DNA of 5,100 nucleotides from Clostridia bacterium (lineage in GTDB: Bacteria > Bacillota_A > Clostridia > Peptostreptococcales > JAAYPU01). Position 1 is the first letter of the stretch. Each line of letters starts with the position of its first letter. The translations under genes were made by a program, and so were the position numbers. The notes beneath the pieces were generated by a model that searched no databases, was not told the DNA's origin, and saw nothing but the letters and a program-made list of their open reading frames with translations. Of this stretch, positions 1-4,692 are shown one piece after another. Location: assembly GCA_022360735.1 (NCBI GenBank), contig JAKSCF010000730.1, positions 1-5,100 of the forward strand, read 5' to 3'.

Positions 1-2
1 TA

Positions 3-71
3 ATGGCTTCTCCCAAGGAGGTGAACGCCTTTCATCTACCTAATGATGATGATACCGTAGAGATTGAATAA
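3..71 (+). CDS. Possible C-terminal end of a gene entering from the left edge
   Basis: One frame is open from the window edge to a TAA at 69-71 and reads as a short tail, KEVNAFHLPNDDDTVEIE, rich in acidic residues. An ATG happens to lie at position 3, but there is no room upstream to see a ribosome binding site, so the true start is probably outside the window. The Asn-Asp-Asp-Asp run and acidic end look like a flexible C-terminus. I do not recognise the protein. A second frame is open for 13 codons (stop at 41-43), so the choice of frame is uncertain. Confidence 0.35.
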   Translation: MASPKEVNAFHLPNDDDTVEIE

Positions 72-245
72 ACACATAATAAATATGCAAAGCACGTAAA
101 ATATACAAATGATATACATGGAGATAAGACTTGAGGGGAACATTCCTTATCTATAATTATATGAAGGGTTGTTATGCCTTAACTCCTATCCTCCCGAAAA
201 TTATAACGTAGAATTTCAACAAACCTTAATTAAGCCAAATTTTAC
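72..245. other. AT-rich non-coding stretch before the IS remnant
   Basis: No convincing ORF is present. It holds a weak 7-bp stem (AGATAAG 122-128 with CTTATCT 146-152) that lacks a T-tract, and a perfect 10-bp palindrome CTTAATTAAG at 225-234. The left boundary of the IS-derived sequence seen further right probably lies somewhere in here, but I could not identify a terminal repeat that fixes it. Confidence 0.4.
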
Positions 246-274
246 TTGTAAACCTCCTTATAACACGCTATAAT
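246..274 (+). promoter_or_regulatory. Sigma-A-type promoter of the IS remnant
   Basis: TTGTAA at 246-251 (4 of 6 to TTGACA) is followed after exactly 17 bp by a perfect TATAAT at 269-274. Transcription should begin near 281. The -10 lies in the loop of the inverted repeat 249-298, so RNA from this promoter would contain only the right arm of the repeat. The promoter faces the transposase stub and, beyond it, the gene at 371, and it is probably the promoter for both. Confidence 0.7.
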
Positions 275-298
275 CATAACGTGTTATAAGGAGGTTTA
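249..298. repeat. Perfect 19-bp inverted repeat around the transposase promoter and ribosome binding site
   Basis: The left arm 249-267 (TAAACCTCCTTATAACACG) and right arm 280-298 are exact reverse complements, separated by a 12-nt loop. The right arm contains AAGGAGG (288-294) and the first base of the ATG at 298; the left arm supplies the complementary CCTCCTT. A transcript entering from upstream would fold and hide the ribosome binding site, while a transcript started from the TATAAT in the loop would lack the left arm and remain translatable. This arrangement is known from IS10 and IS50, where it protects the element from activation by outside transcription. Its role here is inferred. Confidence 0.85.
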
Positions 299-369
299 TG
301 ATGAGATTAGTATATCTTAACCATAAAAATGGAACAACCTACGCATATGAATATACTAGGAGGACTTAG
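298..369 (+). pseudogene. N-terminal remnant of an IS1634/IS4-like transposase
   Basis: After AAGGAGG (288-294) come two ATGs, at 298 and 301; the second has the better spacing (6 nt). The peptide starts MRLVYLNHKNGTTYAYE, which I recognise from memory as the usual N-terminus of IS1634-type DDE transposases (M-R-L-V-Y-x-x-x-K-N-G-T-T-Y-x-Y-E). It should continue into a Tyr-Trp-Asp region for several hundred residues. Instead the frame runs into unrelated sequence at about 352-357 and stops at TAG 367-369. All catalytic residues are missing, so it cannot transpose. Translation of this stub probably still occurs and ends one base before the ATG of the next gene, giving it a leader-peptide-like position. 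The family assignment rests on about 17 residues. Confidence 0.6.
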
Positions 370-373
370 CATG
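358..373 (+). promoter_or_regulatory. Ribosome binding site that sets the start of the gene at 371
   Basis: A perfect AGGAGG (358-363) lies 7 nt before ATG 371. The six bases are also two consecutive Arg codons (AGG AGG) of the transposase stub, and the sequence TAGCATG joins the stub's stop to the new start with a single base between them. This favours coupled translation and rejects the in-frame ATG at 329, which has no ribosome binding site and lies inside the transposase stub. Confidence 0.8.
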
Positions 374-1396
374 AAATTAAATTTTATAAAACACCGATTA
401 GTAATAATTATACTTGGTTGTATAATTATGTTTAGTTGTATCTTAGCATTTATTAATCTTAATAGAAATAATGAAAGAGCTGTTGAATATAGTGCTTATG
501 AAACAACTCCAAATGAAGCCATGCCGTATAGTCGTATAATAGATGGGAATACACATAGCACATCTGTAGATCTAAAATCTCAAAATATGCTATATATACC
601 TAGCTCTACTGAAACTATCTACTTAGACTACGGTCTGATAGATAATAGCGGAGACATAACTGAAGTACTGTTGCAAATCTACTACGATTATGAGCTAATA
701 AATTTCAAAGTTTCTGATAATGAATATTCAACTCAGTATGCTTTTGATATTAAAGACGGTAAAAAGATTAAGATTCCTGTTCATATAGACGAAAATGCAT
801 TGAAGGATGATAATAAAATCCATAAACTATTAATTGTATTTACTGAGGGGTATAATCAAAACGCTGCCCAATTTGACCGTGTTACAGATGAATATGGTCT
901 AAATCAAATATATGATGTAGTTCACACATTAGATTATAGTAATGAAGTATATATGGAGGGTGAAATAAATAAAATTATTCCAAAAACAAATTTCGAGAAA
1001 AGCTATAGCAATTTGCTTTTGAATTTGGACTATAATAACTCTGAAATGAAAAATAAAGGTGGTATTATTAACCCAGAACCTAGTATGCAAATAGAAAAAA
1101 ACACTCAATTACCTTTGATGTACAATATCGACAAATATAAGGTTAAAAATGATTGTTTGATTATTATTACAGCTAACTATAAACCATTAAAAATAAATGA
1201 AAATAATTATTACCAGTTAATTAAATTAGATGGTGAAAAAGGTACCGCAAATGGGTCAATAAATATTATGACACCAAATAAATCTGGTAATTATGAGATT
1301 ATAGGTTATGTTATTAGAGATCCATTTAAAAAACAAAGTTCACCAGATAATATTGTGGATACTAGTCCTAGATTTACTATGGTAGTAACAGAGTAA
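371..1396 (+). CDS. Membrane-anchored extracytoplasmic protein of unknown function
   Basis: The 341-residue product starts MKLNFIKHRL and then has one strongly hydrophobic segment (about residues 10-30, VIIILGCIIMFSCILAFI) after a basic N-terminus. It is therefore an uncleaved signal anchor or signal peptide with the rest outside the cell. Cysteines at 17 and 23 lie inside the hydrophobic stretch; the ILGC at 14-17 resembles a lipobox, but the hydrophobic run before it is short, so a membrane anchor is preferred. The remaining 310 residues are polar, rich in Asn, Tyr, Ile and Lys, with alternating beta-strand-like stretches and no motif that I recognise. The end (SGNYEIIGYVIRDPF, then TSPRFTMVV) suggests an Ig-like or beta-sandwich domain. 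The start at 371 is chosen for its perfect AGGAGG; the longer reading from 329 is not supported. No partner gene is adjacent, and expression probably depends on the IS-derived promoter at 246-274. Confidence 0.88.
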   Translation: MKLNFIKHRLVIIILGCIIMFSCILAFINLNRNNERAVEYSAYETTPNEAMPYSRIIDGNTHSTSVDLKSQNMLYIPSSTETIYLDYGLIDNSGDITEVLLQIYYDYELINFKVSDNEYSTQYAFDIKDGKKIKIPVHIDENALKDDNKIHKLLIVFTEGYNQNAAQFDRVTDEYGLNQIYDVVHTLDYSNEVYMEGEINKIIPKTNFEKSYSNLLLNLDYNNSEMKNKGGIINPEPSMQIEKNTQLPLMYNIDKYKVKNDCLIIITANYKPLKINENNYYQLIKLDGEKGTANGSINIMTPNKSGNYEIIGYVIRDPFKKQSSPDNIVDTSPRFTMVVTE

Positions 1397-1450
1397 AGAA
1401 CTACACATTCTATAATTTGTAACGAAATAAATTAATAATTCAGGAGGCAG

Positions 1451-1558
1451 TTGTACTTAAAGTGTAATACTTCACCCCAGGCCAAAAAACTAGCTGAAGA
1501 ATCATTTGTAAATCTAAGGGAAGATGAAACTTTTGTAAGAGAATATAATAAAGTCTAA
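1451..1558 (+). CDS. Short ORF of 35 codons, unidentified, possibly a gene fragment
   Basis: An AGGAGG at 1442-1447 precedes a TTG at 1451, with only 3 nt between them, and the frame then reads 35 codons to TAA 1556-1558. The second half (AKKLAEESFVNLREDETF) is charged, helical and protein-like rather than AT-driven noise. No ATG or GTG start is available in the frame, which opens after a TAA at 1436. It may be a genuine small protein or the C-terminal remnant of a larger gene. I do not recognise it. The terminator at 1659-1686 would end its transcript. Confidence 0.3.
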   Translation: MYLKCNTSPQAKKLAEESFVNLREDETFVREYNKV

Positions 1559-1658
1559 ACGTGGTATGATTTAGATTAACCGGTGTCATTTGCAATATCC
1601 TTACATAGAGTACTAAAAACAGGTGTGCTATAGGTCGATAGGGCTAAAAAAAATCAAT

Positions 1659-1686
1659 ACAGGGCAATCTGAAGCTCTGTTTTTTT
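1659..1686 (+). terminator. Rho-independent terminator
   Basis: ACAGGGC (1659-1665) pairs with GCTCTGT (1674-1680), with one G-U pair and an 8-nt loop, and is followed by a run of seven T ending at 1686. An A-tract at 1646-1653 precedes the stem, so the T-run can extend the pairing and the structure may also work in the other direction. It would stop transcription coming from 371-1396 and 1451-1558. Confidence 0.75.
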
Positions 1687-1733
1687 GCTATGAAGGGGTA
1701 GTGGGAGCATCCGTGTCATGTACTGAAAAGTAA

Positions 1734-1775
1734 TATAAAAACTCCTCATCCAATATTTTCAGAGGAGTTTTTATA
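1734..1775. terminator. Perfect 14-bp hairpin, bidirectional terminator
   Basis: TATAAAAACTCCTC (1734-1747) and GAGGAGTTTTTATA (1762-1775) are exact reverse complements around a 14-nt loop. The GC-rich top GAGGAG is flanked by A5 and T5, so it can terminate in both directions. CTGAAAA (1723-1729) could instead pair with TTTTCAG (1756-1762), a possible but unproven competing fold. Confidence 0.8.
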
Positions 1776-1899
1776 GCTATATGAGATAAATAAATTTAGA
1801 ATACTGCAAAAAATTAATTATATTGCTATATCTATAGGTATTCTTTTACTCATATCAAGATTGAAAATTCCGTAAGGATTTAAAGGTGTTATAATCACA

Positions 1900-2148
1900 G
1901 TGGATGAAAAATATATGGACCAAATCCGGCAAGTTGCAGAGCAACTTAGAGAAGCCGGCCTTAAAGAGGAAAAAATACATGATACGATCGGTATAATTAC
2001 CGGAAGAATAGAACCGTCCAAACGGCGGAGTCTGGAAAATGTTACAGGTGTTGTTGCTATTGAAGATGAACAAATTATTCAGATACCGCCATTTGATAAG
2101 ACACCTCAAAACAATAAAAAAATCGATAAAAATAACTTTTTACGATAA
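1900..2148 (+). CDS. Small protein of the type often annotated 'ketohydroxyglutarate aldolase', I9-propeptide-like
   Basis: The 82-residue product matches, from memory, a family of short proteins (about 80-95 residues) known from cyanobacteria and some Bacillota. They follow the pattern K-V-I-I-T-V-[DE], then a helix with QVAEQLREAGL, then I-G-I-I-T-G, then V-x-G-V-x-x-I-E-x-E, then I-Q-I-P-P. All of these blocks are here except the first strand. The aldolase name in databases is not supported by size or motifs; the layout (strand, helix, two strands, helix, strand, with GVVAIEDE) resembles the I9 propeptide or inhibitor fold of subtilases. The GTG start at 1900 is the first start codon after the in-frame TAA at 1873, with AAAGGTG (1882-1888) 11 nt upstream. 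The missing first strand (K-G-V-I-I-T) is encoded in frame at 1882-1899 but lacks a start. The C-terminal tail after residue 64 is a Lys/Asn-rich extension. No protease is adjacent. Confidence 0.65.
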   Translation: MDEKYMDQIRQVAEQLREAGLKEEKIHDTIGIITGRIEPSKRRSLENVTGVVAIEDEQIIQIPPFDKTPQNNKKIDKNNFLR

Positions 2149-2246
2149 AACTAAACTATTATCATAGAAAGTATTTTCACGATTTTAATGGCCACAATAT
2201 CCATTTCACTATAATACTAGCCTTTTACAGATTTAAAACCTATGCC

Positions 2247-2287
2247 CCCAATTATACAAAATTTTTATTTTGTATAATTGGGTTTTT
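2247..2287 (+). terminator. Strong rho-independent terminator between converging genes
   Basis: CCCAATTATACAAAAT (2247-2262) pairs perfectly with ATTTTGTATAATTGGG (2267-2282) around a TTTT loop and is followed by T5 (2283-2287). It ends the transcript of the small gene at 1900-2148. On the - strand the hairpin is followed by a less regular TTTT about 6 nt later, so it may also stop transcripts of the lipoprotein gene that converges from the right. Confidence 0.85.
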
Positions 2288-2339
2288 AAATTTGTTCTCA
2301 AGTAAAGCACTTAACTTTTGATTTATATGTTCCGGCAAT

Positions 2340-3053
2340 TCACTTTTGGTTATGTACTTCCCCAACTGTTTTCTTAGAAAATTTACATTTTAGTAAATAG
2401 ACATAATCGTACTCCTTTAAAGCCTCGGGGTTTTCTACATAATATTGATTATGATACATAGGCATAGAATTTCGATCATCAAATAAAAATAAACACTTGT
2501 CTAAAACAATTTCAACTTCAGGTTTAATTTCAACAGGTTCAGTTAATCCCCCCATGCCTACAGAAAACTTGCTGCTTGTTTCAAGATCGTTTTCTTTTGT
2601 AAAACTATGATTAGCATGTGGATGTGAAATTGTCCATTTATAGGACGAACCATTAGCGTGTTGATGTGAAATTCTCCATTGATATTTTTTATAATCTTTA
2701 TAATCTGAAGTTCTGTCAACGACTACTGCGATCTTGCCTTTCTTTAAATTATTCTCAGAATATACTCCAGTGGATATGCTAAGTATGCTAAACCCTGATA
2801 GTAATTCGCCATTTTTATATGTTTCAAGCCAAATAAAGATATTCTTATAGGTGTCATCAATTGCATATTCATAAATATTAATATCACTCTCAACGCCTAT
2901 CAGATCTATGATATTTTTTTCTTCTTCTATTAGTTCGGCATGGTATATTTTGTTTGTATATGAATCCTTGGACACGTTTTGACTAGTGCTAGTACAACCA
3001 ATGGTGCCAAGCGTAATTAAAGTACATAATAATATATTAATAATTTTTTTCAT
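2340..3053 (-). CDS. Putative lipoprotein, paralogue copy 1, with internal duplication
   Basis: The 237-residue product begins MKKIINILLCTLITLGTIGC: a basic N-terminus, a hydrophobic core and a lipobox T-I-G-C with the lipidated Cys at residue 20, so it should be anchored on the outer face of the membrane. The mature part carries LIEEEKNIIDLIGV (41-54), IWLETYKNGELLS (74-86), LKKGKIAVVVDRTS (103-116) and a C-terminal EYDYVYLLKCKFSKK (214-228). I do not recognise the family; the strands around IYEY, IFIWLE and KIAVVVD suggest a small beta-rich domain. Residues 124-134 (YQWRISHQHAN) and 138-148 (YKWTISHPHAN) are a tandem duplication absent from the other two copies. A GAGGGA ribosome binding site lies just upstream of the ATG. 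Lack of the neighbour's NTKSRASMSIGVDPD block sets it apart from copies 2 and 3. Confidence 0.92.
   Translation of the reverse strand: MKKIINILLCTLITLGTIGCTSTSQNVSKDSYTNKIYHAELIEEEKNIIDLIGVESDINIYEYAIDDTYKNIFIWLETYKNGELLSGFSILSISTGVYSENNLKKGKIAVVVDRTSDYKDYKKYQWRISHQHANGSSYKWTISHPHANHSFTKENDLETSSKFSVGMGGLTEPVEIKPEVEIVLDKCLFLFDDRNSMPMYHNQYYVENPEALKEYDYVYLLKCKFSKKTVGEVHNQK
2610..2693 (-). repeat. Tandem 42-bp duplication inside lipoprotein copy 1
   Basis: The 33-nt blocks 2610-2642 and 2652-2684 differ at only four positions and are offset by exactly 42 nt (14 codons), so the reading frame is kept. They encode the two Y-x-W-x-I-S-H-x-H-A-N segments. Copies 2 and 3 have one such segment each. 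Confidence 0.85.
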
Positions 3054-3105
3054 GAAGTCCCTCTTTTCAATGTATTAATATAACCTGTTGTCCTAGCTAA
3101 ATAGT
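3054..3105 (-). promoter_or_regulatory. Conserved 52-nt leader upstream of lipoprotein copy 1
   Basis: These 52 bases match 4507-4558, the leader of copy 2, at all but four positions, and all four differences are transitions. Similarity stops abruptly at both edges of the AATAGT block. It contains the GAGGGA ribosome binding site. Read on the - strand it also holds AGGACAACAGGTTA followed by an AT-rich ATTAATA stretch, which could hold the -10. I cannot see a good -35, so the promoter is not placed exactly. Confidence 0.6.
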
Positions 3106-3398
3106 CCGTTATTTTTTAATACTTCTTTAAGGTACAAAACTGAATAAAAAATTTTCTTAAGCTGCTCTCTATAGTAAAATATAGGTATGTATACCCCTCA
3201 TTCTTAGTCATACCTTTTCCCTTTCTTCATCCTATCAATTTATTTTAATTCATTAATGCAATAACAAATGCTTTAAACTATTGGCTTTGGAATAAATTTC
3301 TTTATAATTAATTCATCATTTAAAACCAACGAATCTATACCTTTTTAAGATATTATTAATTTCAATATCCTTTATAACGTATTGTTCTCGGGTATTAT
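3106..3398. other. Non-coding AT-rich gap between copy 1 leader and the MITE-like element
   Basis: No supported gene is present. The - strand holds a 31-codon ORF (3211 to 3116) starting MTKNEGYTYLYFTIESS with GGGAAAAGGT upstream. It also holds a fragment ending at 3316 (reading EQYVIKDIEINNILKRYRF) that begins at the edge of the MITE-like element. Both look like possible remnants but could be chance in AT-rich DNA. Confidence 0.4.
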
Positions 3399-3419
3399 TA
3401 ATTAGGGGTTGCTGAACAA
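3399..3419 (+). repeat. Left terminal inverted repeat of the MITE-like element
   Basis: It starts TAATTAGGGG and ends GCTGAACAA. It matches the reverse complement of 3693-3713 at 19 of 21 positions; the differences are the GT at 3408-3409. Confidence 0.8.
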
Positions 3420-3453
3420 CTACTGTTTGCTAATAGTTTAGTGAATTTCACCA

Positions 3454-3490
3454 GTTAGATAATGATACTGTTGGATAATAATTATCTAAC
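3454..3490. repeat. 10-bp hairpin inside the MITE-like element
   Basis: GTTAGATAAT (3454-3463) and ATTATCTAAC (3481-3490) are exact reverse complements with a 17-nt loop. No T-tract follows, so it is not a terminator. Confidence 0.65.
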
Positions 3491-3578
3491 AATGCATACT
3501 GACACAGGTGTTACAGCATTTTTATTTATTACTAAGCGGATAAATTTTATCTTATTATTTCACAGGTAGTTTAAAACA

Positions 3579-3617
3579 ATGGCATATATTATATGTTCTA
3601 AGTGCAAGGGTTTTTAG
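3579..3617 (+). pseudogene. Twelve-codon stub with a CxxC motif inside the MITE-like element
   Basis: ATG at 3579 reads MAYIICSKCKGF and then stops at TAG 3615-3617. The start recalls small zinc-ribbon proteins that begin M-A-Y-I-I-C-x-x-C-x-G and continue with a second Cys pair, but nothing similar follows in any frame. No clear ribosome binding site is present. At 12 residues it may be coincidence; it could be the remnant of the autonomous element or of cargo. Confidence 0.2.
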
Positions 3618-3644
3618 GATATTTGCAGATTCTTCTTGCACTTA
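3599..3644. repeat. Second 10-bp hairpin inside the MITE-like element
   Basis: TAAGTGCAAG (3599-3608) and CTTGCACTTA (3635-3644) are exact reverse complements with a 26-nt loop. The left arm overlaps the CxxC stub. Confidence 0.65.
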
Positions 3645-3692
3645 TGGTACTATTAAATAACTTATAACATAGTATTCATATGGGGTTAGCTA

Positions 3693-3713
3693 TTGTTCAG
3701 CAGTCCCTAATTA
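3693..3713 (-). repeat. Right terminal inverted repeat of the MITE-like element
   Basis: It reads TTGTTCAGCAGTCCCTAATT and one more A on the + strand, and mirrors 3399-3419 with two mismatches. Confidence 0.8.
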
Positions 3714-3733
3714 TTTTCATATCTTTAAGCCTC

Positions 3734-3776
3734 CTATACTAATACTAATATTTGATTTTAATATTATCTAGTATAG
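3734..3776. repeat. Imperfect stem-loop between the MITE-like element and copy 2
   Basis: CTATACTA (3734-3741) pairs with TAGTATAG (3769-3776), and inside it TAATATT (3746-3752) pairs with AATATTA (3760-3766) across a small internal loop. No T-run follows on either strand, so it is not a typical terminator. A second stem nearer the gene end (CTGATTT 3792-3798 with AAATCAG 3814-3820) also lacks a T-run. Confidence 0.45.
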
Positions 3777-3825
3777 CTTTCCAATACCTCTCTGATTTAG
3801 AGTAGCTTAAGTCAAATCAGGCAAT

Positions 3826-4506
3826 TCACTTTTGGTTATGTACTTCGCTGACAGCTTTTTTAGAAAATTTACATTTTAGTAAATAGACATAATCATATTC
3901 CTTTACAACCTCAGGGTTTTCTACATCATACTGATGACGATACGTAGACATAGAATCTGCATCATTAAATAAAAATGTGTTTAAAACAATGTCAGCTTCA
4001 GGTGCAATTTCAACAGGTTCAGCTGACACTCCAATACTTTCAGAAAAAGTGTTATCTGTTTCATTGTTATTTGTCTCAAAGTCGTTTTCTGTTGTAAAAC
4101 TATGACTTGATGAACCATTAGCATGTTGATGTAAAATTCTCCATTTATAATTTTTATAATCTGAAGTTCTGTCAACGATTACTATGATCTTGCCTTTCTT
4201 TAACTTATTATCAGGATCTACTCCAATGGACATGCTGGCCCTTGACTTTGTGTTTGATAGTAACTCACCATTTTTATATATTTCAAGCCAAATAGAGATA
4301 CTCTTATAGGTGTCATCGGCTACATATTCATAAATACTAATATTACTCTTAACGCCTACCAGATCTATGATATTTTGTTCTTCTTCAGTTAGTTCGATAT
4401 GGGATAGTTTGTTTGTATATGAATCCTTGAATATGTTTAGACTAGTACAACCAATGGTACTAATCGTGATTAAAACACATAATATTATACTAATAATTTT
4501 TTTCAT
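3826..4506 (-). CDS. Putative lipoprotein, paralogue copy 2
   Basis: The 226-residue product begins MKKIISIILCVLITISTIGC with the lipobox T-I-G-C and the lipidated Cys at residue 20. It aligns with copy 1 over its whole length: LTEEEQNIIDLVGV (39-52), IWLEIYKNGELLS (72-84), LKKGKIIVIVDRTSDY (102-117), HQHANGS and EYDYVYLLKCKFSKK. It has a block NTKSRASMSIGVDPDN (85-100) shared with copy 3 but not copy 1. It also has a unique Asn/Thr/Glu-rich insert (about 146-155, TNNNETDNTF) where the others have SKFSVG. Its 52-nt leader with the ribosome binding site is nearly identical to that of copy 1. The family is not recognised and an extracytoplasmic location is inferred from the lipobox. Confidence 0.92.
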   Translation of the reverse strand: MKKIISIILCVLITISTIGCTSLNIFKDSYTNKLSHIELTEEEQNIIDLVGVKSNISIYEYVADDTYKSISIWLEIYKNGELLSNTKSRASMSIGVDPDNKLKKGKIIVIVDRTSDYKNYKWRILHQHANGSSSHSFTTENDFETNNNETDNTFSESIGVSAEPVEIAPEADIVLNTFLFNDADSMSTYRHQYDVENPEVVKEYDYVYLLKCKFSKKAVSEVHNQK

Positions 4507-4558
4507 GAGGTCCCTCTTTTCAATATATTAATGTAACCTGTTGTCCTGGCTAAATAGT
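4507..4558 (-). promoter_or_regulatory. Conserved 52-nt leader upstream of lipoprotein copy 2
   Basis: It is the second copy of the leader at 3054-3105, with four transitions. It carries GAGGGA close to the ATG. Its 5' edge abuts the orphan C-terminal fragment region, so the promoter must lie within or very near this block if copy 2 is transcribed on its own. Confidence 0.6.
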
Positions 4559-4573
4559 ATGCAGGAACGTACA

Positions 4574-4669
4574 TCATTTGTTACCCTGCAATACTTTTTT
4601 GGCCCATTCTCTTACTTGATGCTCATTCTTATCTTTATCATGCATTCTCCATTGATTTTGACGGTCCGG
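4574..4669 (-). pseudogene. Orphan C-terminal protein fragment between copies 3 and 2
   Basis: On the - strand a frame opens after TAA (4672-4670) and runs 31 codons to TGA (4576-4574). It reads ...NQWRMHDKDKNEHQVREWAKKVLQ and ends in GNK. The composition (Trp, His, Asp, Arg, few Ile/Asn) is unlike random AT-rich DNA, and it has the feel of a conserved C-terminus. The only ATG, at 4645, lacks a ribosome binding site and would leave 23 residues, so a decayed end of a larger gene is more likely than a microprotein. I do not recognise it with certainty; the Q-W-R-x-H-D-x-D and V-R-x-W-A patterns recall C-terminal toxin or nuclease ends of polymorphic toxins, which is inference only. Confidence 0.45.
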
Positions 4670-4692
4670 TTATATGTTTCGATAATTCACTT

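Larger units (their letters stand above)
1559..1899. other. Intergenic region with two terminators
   Basis: No supported gene lies here. The region contains the hairpin terminators at 1659-1686 and 1734-1775. From 1777 to 1872 the frame of the following gene is open and encodes a hydrophobic run (AISIGILLLISRLKIP, 1825-1872) without a usable start codon. It is cut by TAA at 1873-1875 directly before the conserved first strand of the small protein. Confidence 0.5.
3399..3713. mobile_element. MITE-like non-autonomous element of about 315 bp
   Basis: The 21-bp ends 3399-3419 (containing GGGGTTGCTGAACAA) and 3693-3713 (TTGTTCAGCAGTCCC) are inverted repeats with only two mismatches. The outer TAATTA occurs at both ends and is a palindrome, so it may be a 6-bp or shorter target duplication, giving a core of 3405-3707. 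There is no transposase gene inside. Two internal hairpins occur: 3454-3463 with 3481-3490, and 3599-3608 with 3635-3644, each 10 bp and perfect. The size, terminal repeats, AT richness and lack of coding capacity fit a MITE mobilised in trans. The end sequence loosely recalls IS5/IS1182-type termini, but I cannot assign a family. It sits in the gap between lipoprotein copies 1 and 2. Confidence 0.75.

Noticed and set aside
122..152. 7-bp stem as terminator for the gene ending at 71
   Set aside because: There is no T-run after the stem and the loop is long.
329..370. Longer N-terminus for the membrane protein, starting at ATG 329
   Set aside because: It lies within the transposase stub in another frame and has no ribosome binding site. 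ATG 371 has a perfect AGGAGG at 7 nt and directly begins a basic-plus-hydrophobic signal anchor.
1579..1719. Repeated GTGTCAT after CCG or CCGG (about 1582 and 1713) as possible IS ends
   Set aside because: The match is only about 8 bases, in the same orientation, without flanking similarity or a target duplication.
1890..1895. TATAAT just before the GTG start at 1900
   Set aside because: No -35 at suitable distance (TTGAAA at 1861 gives a 23-bp spacer), and transcription would start at the start codon. The same bases encode the conserved V-I-I-T strand.
1818..2109. Two overlapping - strand ORFs of 67 and 84 codons
   Set aside because: They are antisense to the recognised small protein at 1900-2148 and have no ribosome binding site or family resemblance.
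3116..3211. 31-codon - strand ORF with GGGAAAAGGT upstream
   Set aside because: The peptide is not recognised, it lies in AT-rich DNA where such ORFs are common, and nothing else supports it; noted only within the gap description.
3981..4175. 64-codon - strand ORF inside lipoprotein copy 2
   Set aside because: It is an alternative frame within a well supported gene that is conserved in two paralogues.
4560..4590. TGCAGG/CCTGCA stem upstream of copy 2
   Set aside because: Only 6 bp with a 19-nt loop, overlapping the orphan coding fragment and without a T-run close by.
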